Assembly (NCBI GenBank): GCA_029953675.1
Contig: JAMWBK010000004.1
Location: forward strand, 2,046,001 to 2,110,000
Source: Rhodosorus marinus
Lineage: Eukaryota; Rhodophyta; Stylonematophyceae; Stylonematales; Stylonemataceae
DNA length: 64,000 nt
Reading direction: 5' to 3'
A program made the position numbers and the translations under genes. Below the pieces are notes generated by a model. It saw nothing but the letters and a program-made list of their open reading frames with translations, did no database searches and was not told the DNA's origin. Positions 57,260 to 64,000 of this stretch are shown here, one piece after another (within the stretch, counting starts at the first letter, position 1; each line of letters opens with the position of its first letter).

Positions 57260-57962
57260 ATGGAGAGGTATGCTCGAATTCAGAAAACTCCTGCAAAGGA
57301 GTTTCGAAGAGGTCCTAAGGAGAAGGAGGAGCCTCAGAAGGTTGAAACCGGATATGGTGACGGTGAGGTTGATGCTCATGAAATGGGACAAAGCTTGTCC
57401 CGGTATTTTCCCAGAGCAGAATTCTGACTATGCACAGAAAGCGATACTTTGGAGGTCATCTGCTCCACCGTACTAACGATCCGATTCCATTTCCCGGTGT
57501 TTTACTGATCAGTGACTGAAGGGCTAGCGGCAGAAGCTCGAGAGCACGAGGCGAATGAACACAAGCTCAGAATGGTAAGCAAGGTTGATAGAATACAAAT
57601 CCATTAAGCGATCTAGCAGTATCCTGATCGCGTTGTTTTCGTTTCTCAGTTCGACTTGGACCCTCGGTACGGACCGTTTATTGGTGTAGGTGAGTTTCAA
57701 AGTGACCGCCAGTTAAAACTGTCCTCCCACGAGCTTGTCGCGCTTCCTACTGCCTTTCATTTCTAGTAGCTTTCTGTAGAATATGAAAAGCATTAGGACT
57801 TCTCAGTCCGATTTTCTTAAGATTTTCTTACGTTCACTTGCTACCGCATGAGAAGGACGGATGGAGCGATGGGAAAGAGCGCAGAGTTACGGGTTAGACC
57901 CTCCTAATTACGTGCGCGAGCTTCTCCAAACTGGAAAATACGAGACGGAAGGCAGACTTTGA
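57260..57962 (+). CDS. POLD4: DNA polymerase delta subunit 4 (p12)
   Basis: Four small exons (57260-57362, 57522-57574, 57650-57689, 57856-57962) join in phase to 100 residues (human 107). The conserved C-terminal half is FDLDPRYGPFIGVGRMERWE then RAQSYGLDPPNYVRELLQTG, matching the family's FDL..YGP..G..R..RW.RA...GL.PP pattern. The N-terminus is short, basic and variable (MERYARIQKTPAKEFRRGPK), as expected. p12 stabilises the polymerase delta holoenzyme and contacts PCNA in replication and repair. The third exon is only 40 nt. The fourth acceptor was chosen because it gives the exact family spacing; an acceptor 3 nt away would add one residue. Nuclear by homology. Confidence 0.88.
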
Positions 57963-58222
57963 GGCGCAGAGGGCATTTCATAGAAAGTCTTGTTAACAGA
58001 ACGCCGTTAGCAGTATAATTCTGGTTGTTGTTTTTTTATTTTTCCCATGGATATCGTTAAGGAATATATTGTTCAGGGTATTTAAAGCAAAGAGTGATGA
58101 GAGTTTGCAAGGCATCGCTAAGAAATTATTTTCTCTCACAAATTTCAGAAGGAACATAATGCGCCCTCGCACTATATTCGCGAGTTTTCGATCGCTACAT
58201 GAGATGAAGAATCACAGACTCA

Positions 58223-59126
58223 GGAGAGGTCCCGTTTAGCACTGAATGAAGAACCTTCGGTGGCACATCTCTGTGAAAATAGCAATAACAAGCAATAAGA
58301 ACAGCACCATGGCGTCAGAACGCTCCCCACCGAACACATTCCTCTCTTGGTTGTCATCATCCTGTTCTTCAGGTGCTCTCTTCCCCGGAGGAACTCCTTG
58401 ACTGCTCCCGCTCCCACCTGGTCTCTCACCTTCCATTCTCACCTCCCTCAAAATATTAAATACAACACCACAATCACCCTGCTGATCTGAAAAGAAACTA
58501 GATTCCCAACCGTTACCGCTATCAGCCTCCTCCGAACACACTTCCAATCTCCAACCCGACACACCATGCGACCTCAAACCGACCCCATCTACTACACATC
58601 TGTCGGCTTCCTGCCACACTTCGCAAGCACGACCAAATGTGGCCAATTTTCCACATTCAACAAAACCCTTATTTTCAGGGCAACTCAAGACTCAACAAAA
58701 AAAAAAGTAACCAAATATACCGAAAAAAGCAGAAGATAATCAATCTTTATCCAATATTTGATTGATTCAGTCACTTCATCGATTCAGGATCGCTTTTATA
58801 TCTATTTTGACCTCGAGTGATTTCCTCATTGGTTAGACGATGTTTGTCAATCGTAGACGTTCTAAGCTCTTAAATAATTGACCAACAATGAGGAATTGGA
58901 ATTTGGACTGTCGTTAATATGTATGAGTTTTACGATGAAGAAACTCGAATATAGTAACCAATCAAAATAGAGCCGTCCGAAGATTTCCTGTTTTGGACCG
59001 AATGAAGTGGGATTGAGTTTCTGCCATGACTTGAGCACGCTGCACGCTTTGCGACAGGGGCAATCTATCTCCCCAGGTATTCGGGAGGTGTCCCGCTCAG
59101 CACTGAACGAGGAACCTTAGGTGGAA
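58223..59126. repeat. Short dispersed repeat, two copies of about 42 bp
   Basis: 58223-58265 and 59083-59126 share a block in direct orientation: GGTCCCGTTTAGCACTGAAT versus GTCCCGCTCAGCACTGAAC, followed by GAGGAACCTT-GGTGG in each. About 86% of positions agree. The first copy includes the last codons of the tail-anchored protein. The sequence between is not repeated. Confidence 0.7.
58236..58688 (-). CDS. Small tail-anchored membrane protein, unidentified
   Basis: The open frame ends with a single hydrophobic stretch, AMVLFLLLVIAIFTEM, followed by CHRRFFIQC and a stop, the shape of a tail-anchored protein facing the cytosol. Before it is a polar region rich in G, P, E, D and Q. An ATG at 58436 gives 66 residues and is the safest start. 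The frame stays open to about 58688 but without an in-frame ATG, and internal splice-like sites exist, so the N-terminal part may come from another exon. No family recognised. A 42-bp piece covering its 3' end is repeated at 59083. Confidence 0.45.
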   Translation of the reverse strand: MSCPENKGFVECGKLATFGRACEVWQEADRCVVDGVGLRSHGVSGWRLEVCSEEADSGNGWESSFFSDQQGDCGVVFNILREVRMEGERPGGSGSSQGVPPGKRAPEEQDDDNQERNVFGGERSDAMVLFLLLVIAIFTEMCHRRFFIQC

Positions 59127-60206
59127 GTCCTAAGTAGATGTGGGGACAAGTAGGCATGAGATTATCTCTGTCATCGACGAATAGACTGAGGTAGAACCGA
59201 TGTAGACTCAAAGCTTTTCCAGACTTGTGAACCATTGAGTTCTTGCTAAAAGACGAGCAGTTTGCTTCTTTTGCTCAGTTCTACCACATGTACGACCAAT
59301 AGATGCGCGATCTGGCAAGTCCATGTTCAGTTTTATCAGCTCTGCTAGGTAGACAATAATTGCATCATTCTTGGATCTCTGCTCAAGTAGCAGCCTTGAT
59401 CAGGCATTATGCAATCCGCTTGCGCAATGCAAGTCATCGCCATGAACCATGCTCTCCCAGAAAGTCGCAGCTATTGCAAGCCGCTGCAGTGCAGGGGCTC
59501 GTCCCCTTTCGTTTATTATAGAAAAAACAAAATAAATCACGAGGGCAATTTCTCCCCTCATATTCTGCACAGCATCCCAGTCCTCTTAATCATCAGAAAA
59601 CCTGTCCCCACCCTACTTGCGAGCCATATCTCCTAATCTGAAGAAAAATATTGGTCCATTTTTTCTTTTTGTTGAAAATCACAATAGGGGTAACCATTTA
59701 GGACCTGAAGCGAGCATCTAAATAAACGGTAAAAAGATCCGATCAGCGTCTCACTTTTACTATAGGTCATAAATGGCACTTCATGCTCCTCGGAAATGCA
59801 CCTGCATGACCAGATTGAGACAAATGATAGACTATATAGTTCTAGTTAACGAATATAGGAAATATATTATATCTTAATGGAGGTATTTTAGAAGTATCTT
59901 TCTAATTGTAGAGAAAGTGTATCTGGTTTCAAGGAGCGGAATTTGGATATTGTTTTGTCAAAATGTGAGCAAGAGGTGAGAGAGTGTCCTCTGAGCGATG
60001 TGACCCGCTTCTATGTTTTGAGGGCTTTGGAGTGCTGTTGAGGACCTAATGGGATCTCTTGTTTTTGGTATATAATCAGTATTGAGGAAGGGAGTCTGAA
60101 TGAGAACGTTTGGAGGGACTTGCGGTAGTGAACGAGGCTTGGAAAGATCGAGTTTGAGCCATTTGATTAGTTTTTAAAGGAGTCAGATTTGTTTCCTAAG
60201 GCGGGC
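59127..60206. other. Intergenic region, AT-rich, nothing recognised
   Basis: I see no exon-like sequence. 59640-59900 is AT-rich. From about 59900 the plus strand turns G+T-rich up to the HAD-like gene start, fitting its promoter and leader. Confidence 0.45.
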
Positions 60207-61034
60207 ATGCTTTGTAACGTGGAATCTGGAGAGGAATATCGACGGAATCTGGAAGGTGTTAATGATGAGCTCTGTGAGAGGTTTGGATGGGGAGGGGAGA
60301 CGGACAAGGAACCTGTCCGTTTGTATATGCATGTGTTGAGAAAGTTAAGACAGGAGCGAGGTGAGAAATCGGCGCGAGGATGGAAGATGGACGCTCCTCG
60401 AAACTTTGTTATATTCGACTGGGACGACACCATCTTGGCAACTACAGCTTTGTCTGACATTTCGAGAGCGACTGCGGGACATGTACCAAGCGGCACACAG
60501 TCGTTAGCTACGCAGTTGGCGGACTTGGATCGGACCGCAGTTGAGATTTTCGAGATTGCGAAGAGGATGGGCCAAGCAATGATTGTCACGAACTCGAGTG
60601 CGGGTTGGGTAGAAGATTCCTCTCGTGCGTTCTATCCAAAATTGCACAAATATTTATTGGATCACAACGTACAGATCATATCTGCCAGAGATCTCTACTC
60701 GCAAACATGCCCGGACGCTCCCTATAGATGGAAGAGCTCGGCTTTCTCTGAGGTTCTCAGAGGAGAAGGAGGGGACTGTCTGAACGTAACTGTCCTTGGC
60801 GACTGCTACAGTGATCAATACGCAGCTCATGCGGTACATAGATCGATTTGCGATCAAAGAGAAATCGTCATGAAGTTTGTGAAGTTCAGAGTTCGTCCGA
60901 CAGTCAGCTTGTTGCAGAAAGAACTCGGGCTACTCACCAGTAGTCTGGAGAAAATACTGAATTGCAAATCATCTTTTGACGTTTGTATTAGCTCCTCATC
61001 AGCAGAAGCGAACGGCTTGCAAGCGACATTCTGA
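60207..61034 (+). CDS. HAD-superfamily-like protein
   Basis: An intronless frame of 275 residues starts at ATG 60207. The HAD nucleophile motif is NFVIFDWDDTILATT (DWDDT, 71-75). Motif II is AMIVTNSSAGWV, followed by the family-typical FYPKLHKYLLDHNVQIISAR. The motif III lysine is probably in YRWKSSAF, and VTVLGDCYSDQYAAHAVHRS gives the acidic motif IV region. This arrangement (DWDDT, TN..GWV, ISAR, WK, LGD) resembles an uncharacterised group of HAD-like proteins common in protists and algae. The substrate is unknown; phosphatase chemistry is likely since the first aspartate, serine/threonine, lysine and acidic residues are all present. A possible regulatory tail follows residue 240. Confidence 0.75.
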   Translation: MLCNVESGEEYRRNLEGVNDELCERFGWGGETDKEPVRLYMHVLRKLRQERGEKSARGWKMDAPRNFVIFDWDDTILATTALSDISRATAGHVPSGTQSLATQLADLDRTAVEIFEIAKRMGQAMIVTNSSAGWVEDSSRAFYPKLHKYLLDHNVQIISARDLYSQTCPDAPYRWKSSAFSEVLRGEGGDCLNVTVLGDCYSDQYAAHAVHRSICDQREIVMKFVKFRVRPTVSLLQKELGLLTSSLEKILNCKSSFDVCISSSSAEANGLQATF

Positions 61035-61574
61035 GAAGCTGTTGTTACCTCAAGAGAGAGCACTAGTAGTTTATTAGTTAAATTACCCAACTAGGAAAGA
61101 ACAAACACATGGGCTTAAAATATGAACGTGAACCTGCCACACGATCCGTGCAGTCATTCATCGTCCTAATCTCGAGCGTGCATCCGAATCGCTCACCCTT
61201 TCCATTGTCTAAAGGCAATGAGATACATGCACTACACCTCCTCCCCCTCTCCCCCTATCACAGCTTATCAGTCGATTGGCGTCATATCAAGTCATTAGCA
61301 CAGAAATTAAGTGCTATGAGCTGACAATTTTTTGTGTTTTTAGAAAACTTTTGTACCATAAAGCATTTAATTTCGTACTAAAACAGATCGGGACTATTGT
61401 CAGTTGCACTGGCAGTCTTGGTTTTGGGTGGAGGAGGCGACCTAAGAGGAGGGATTCTCATGTTTAGAAAAGGATTTGCGCGGCGCGTTTATTTTGCTTT
61501 TCCTGAAACCTTCCGGGGTTGACGATTGCGTGAATTTCTGAGACCAGGGTTTTAAACCCCAGGGGTACAGACTG

Positions 61575-62790
61575 ATGTGGATTGGATGCATTGAGCTGAT
61601 TGGTTTGGTGTTTATGATAGCGATGCCGACTAGGGCATCAATGGATGCTTCAAATCGTAGCTGGATTGAGGATCTTGAGCACCCGGGAAGTTTTACAGCA
61701 GCTGCTGCTGGGGTTACCGCTCTAACGTGCTCAGTACTTGGGTATTTGGCTCTTAAGTATTTTGAGCCTACCTCACCGGCTGCGGCAAATACTCTGTACA
61801 AGTTGAAGCTGTATCGAAAGTACTTCTCATATTTTATTCTCTCGAAAGATAAATCCTATGATGCGACTCCGCCCGTTGAACTTGGAAGAGAGAAAATCCG
61901 GAAGAAAATTGTTTTTTGTCGACATGGCGAGTCCGAGTGGAACTTGGTCTTCAACAAGGGATTTGGTCCATCTTTCCTGCTTCGATTAATTAATGCGATG
62001 ATAAGGGAGATCATGCTGATTCCCACACGAGACTCCATTTTCATTGATTCGTCGTTGAGTGATGAGGGACTGACTCAAGTTGCTGAGCTGCGGAAGTTTG
62101 TTTCATCTCCGAATGCGCCAGTCTTTTTGAGAGAACCCAATGTAAGTGATATTCTGCACGAATATGTTAGAAGAGTAGCTCTCGGACATTATCTTGTTGT
62201 ACTGATAGATTTCGCCCTTTCTCTATACATATGCACAGAGCTCAACTTTGGTAACCTCCAATCTTCGACGAGCTATTGAGACTGGAAGTATAGCATTCCA
62301 GAACCGCATAGGCAAATCTGATGAGCAGATGCGGCTCTTTTCGAGCCTTCAGGAGATGAGCCGTAACGTTGACGCGAGCGCTCTTGCTGAGGCTGGAAAG
62401 ATCCCGGACTTGACTGTCGTCTTGGCAAACATAGATTCGAAAGCATTCGACCCAGTGAAGGTATACGATGCTACAGGCAACCACGGGAACAAATCCCTTA
62501 AAAGCAACGGGTTGATCCGGATGAGGGAATTCTGTGATTGGAGTCTGCACAAGCAAACGGACAACATCATTGTCGTTGCTGGTGGCCATTCTCTGTGGTT
62601 CAGAAATTTCTTCCGCGCGTACTTACCAGAGAGAATAGATTATATCGGAAAGAACAAGAAGATCGTCAACTGTGGAGTGGTCTCATTTGACTTGGTAGAA
62701 GATGAAAGCGGTTGTGTAATGATAGACCCGAACTCTCTCAATGAACTGTACGGGGGTTATTCTGGTGTGCAGACCAAGAAGGGGGCTTAG
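61575..62790 (+). CDS. Membrane-anchored histidine-phosphatase (phosphoglycerate-mutase-like) protein
   Basis: Two exons (61575-62141, 62239-62790) give 372 residues. Two hydrophobic segments precede the enzyme domain: one at the extreme N-terminus (about 3-17) and one at 40-63 (TAAAAGVTALTCSVLGYLAL). The catalytic phosphohistidine motif is IVFCRHGESEWN (RHGE at 116-119), with the arginine of LVTSNLRRAIET and the second histidine in VVAGGHSLWFRNFFR. The spacing fits branch-1 histidine phosphatases rather than a glycolytic mutase, and an NKGFG insert is typical of an algal/protist subgroup. It likely acts on a phosphate ester near a membrane. The start is the first in-frame ATG; MIAMPTRASMD could be a second start. 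Substrate not predictable. Confidence 0.8.
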
Positions 62791-63213
62791 CCATTTCAAT
62801 TATTGATTGTCCTAGGACTGTTTCTAGTTCAAGGCCGGGAACTGAATCGTTAAATATGATCCGCGCTTCGATTTCGATACTGGTTTTCCTATCAGTTCAA
62901 GTAGCTCCAGCACACCAAATGAGCATACACGAGTTGGAGATTTTGCGAACGGTTTCCTGCCAAGATCTCGCTTCACAGTGCTAAATCAAGCTTGTTTCAC
63001 AGTAAGAGTCCACTGAGCCGTATCGCGGGGTAAGCGACTGGCAAGCCGTCTGCGGTAACTGTCAACTTGCGGCAACGCTTGAGGATGCTTTCATAGTACC
63101 TCACGATTCAGCGATAGTTTGTATTTCCTTGGCAAGCCCCGGTAGTTGACATTTTGGTTTACTCTGGCCATTGGAGTTGAAACTATTCACATCTGCAAGC
63201 GGGAGAAAACCTT
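62791..63213. other. Convergent intergenic region
   Basis: This is the shared 3' region of the histidine-phosphatase and hydroxypyruvate reductase genes. I see no gene, repeat or RNA structure that stands out. Confidence 0.5.
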
Positions 63214-64000
63214 TTACAATTTCGCTACAGATCGTCCTGTGTAGTTCAGGTCCTTCGCGTTTATCAGAGAAGGCCCGGCTGGAGGGACGTCTTCAACACT
63301 TTCGCCAACAAAAGACAGAACGTTTGGTGATCCCCATGGCGGGAGGTCATTGATTACAGCCGCAACATTCATGGCCGCGAGCGCGCTCATTCCCCTTCTC
63401 GTCCAGACCGTAGCTGATGCAATATGAGGAACAACGACAACGTTTGGTAGATCTTTCAATCCTGGCTTCATGAGCGGTTCGTCCTCAAACACCTAATCGA
63501 ACCAGCACGCGCGAGTTAGCGTAGTGCTTCCAATGTATTTTCTAGGAGCTGACACCACGCTGAGACTTCACAGAGCACACTTACGTCCAATCCAGCGTAA
63601 AACTGTGGGTTTTCCCTGCAGTGTTCAACGAGCGCGACTTCGTCAACAACGGGTCCTCTCGCACAGTTAATCAACATGGCATCCTTCTTCATCATCTGCA
63701 GTCGCTCTGAATTCATGAGATGGAAAGTTGTCTTGTCCAAGTTGGGGTGCAGCGACAATACATCGGAGTCCCTGGAAAACGTGAGTACGCAAACTCATTT
63801 CAGAATGTGGGCCGAGGAAGAACAGGACTCGCCATGTAAAAGATCTCCTGCCTGAAGGCACCTTATGACTTCCTCCATGCTATCCGCGCGCCGCCATTCG
63901 ATAGTGGATTCTCCGGTATGGGATAGATATTCTCTATACGCCTCGAGTTTGGCTTCAAACTGCTTGTTCTGGTACTTGTCATAGTAAATGAGATTCATTT
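63214..64000 (-). CDS. HPR1: Hydroxypyruvate reductase, peroxisomal (5' truncated by the window edge)
   Basis: Three exons are visible: from the edge to 63862, 63771-63585 and 63492-63214. The 5' part lies outside the window. NLIYYDKYQNKQFEAKLEAY follows the end of the NAD-binding fold; DSDVLSLHPNLDKTTFHLMN, INCARGPVVDEVALVEHC and GLDVFEDEPLMKPGLKDLPN include the conserved catalytic arginine (CARGP) and acidic residue (DVFEDEP); VVVPHIASATVWTRRGM holds the active-site histidine. These match plant peroxisomal HPR1 closely. The enzyme reduces hydroxypyruvate to glycerate with NADH in photorespiration. The protein ends GRSVAKL, an Ala-Lys-Leu type-1 peroxisomal signal. All three exons join in phase. 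Confidence 0.93.

Overview
This is nuclear DNA from a photosynthetic eukaryote, most likely a unicellular or simple alga. Nearly every gene is split by short GT-AG introns (mostly about 60-160 nt). Reading frames rejoin in phase across them, for example through all 20 exons of the SWR1-type gene. Plastid-linked genes (arginine-pathway acetylglutamate kinase, a Rubisco-LSMT-like SET protein) and a peroxisomal photorespiratory hydroxypyruvate reductase sit beside general eukaryotic genes. A red alga or another archaeplastid is plausible, but the sequence alone does not fix the phylum. There are no rRNA, tRNA, CRISPR or bacterial-operon features.

Layout. 1-8.38 kb: no recognisable gene; a possible decayed copia-type relic near 8 kb. 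8.4-10.0 kb (-): DDRGK1 (ufmylation). 11.3-12.0 kb (-): small membrane J-domain protein. 13.3-14.7 kb (-): alpha-SNAP. 14.87-15.88 kb: degenerate array of about 160-bp repeats. 16.1-17.7 kb (-): DDX51/Dbp6-type helicase, intronless. 19.1-20.1 kb (+): deoxyhypusine hydroxylase. 20.2-22.1 kb (-): LSMT-like SET protein. 23.0-23.9 kb (-): unidentified multi-exon candidate. 23.9-24.6 kb (+): FIS1. 25.0-26.2 kb (-): acetylglutamate kinase with an upstream ORF in its leader. 27.4-28.3 kb (+): ZNF830-like protein without its zinc finger. 28.6-30.4 kb (-): SETD6/Rkm4-type methyltransferase. 31.2-32.1 kb (-): free-standing degenerate Clp ATPase domain. 32.1-38.8 kb: gene-poor, with duplications. 38.8-40.5 kb (-): YqaJ-type PD-(D/E)XK nuclease with a strong hairpin just past its stop. 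41.7-49.5 kb (+): SWR1/PIE1/SRCAP-type remodeller, 1,947 codons. 50.4-54.4 kb (-): an adenylate-forming-enzyme (ANL) protein split at its hinge by about 600 residues of coiled coil. 55.8-56.3 kb (+): ribosomal protein eL37. 57.3-58.0 kb (+): POLD4. 58.2-58.7 kb (-): small tail-anchored protein. 60.2-61.0 kb (+): HAD-like protein. 61.6-62.8 kb (+): membrane-anchored histidine phosphatase. 63.2 kb to the edge (-): hydroxypyruvate reductase, 5' truncated.

The genes are unrelated neighbours on both strands, as expected in a nuclear genome. Themes worth noting are several family members that have lost catalytic or binding motifs (ANL protein, Clp domain, LSMT-like SET, ZNF830-like), degenerate 150-290 bp intergenic tandem repeats, and a marked G+T excess on the coding strand around gene starts. 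The best candidate for an undescribed system is the ANL/coiled-coil protein at 50.4-54.4 kb.
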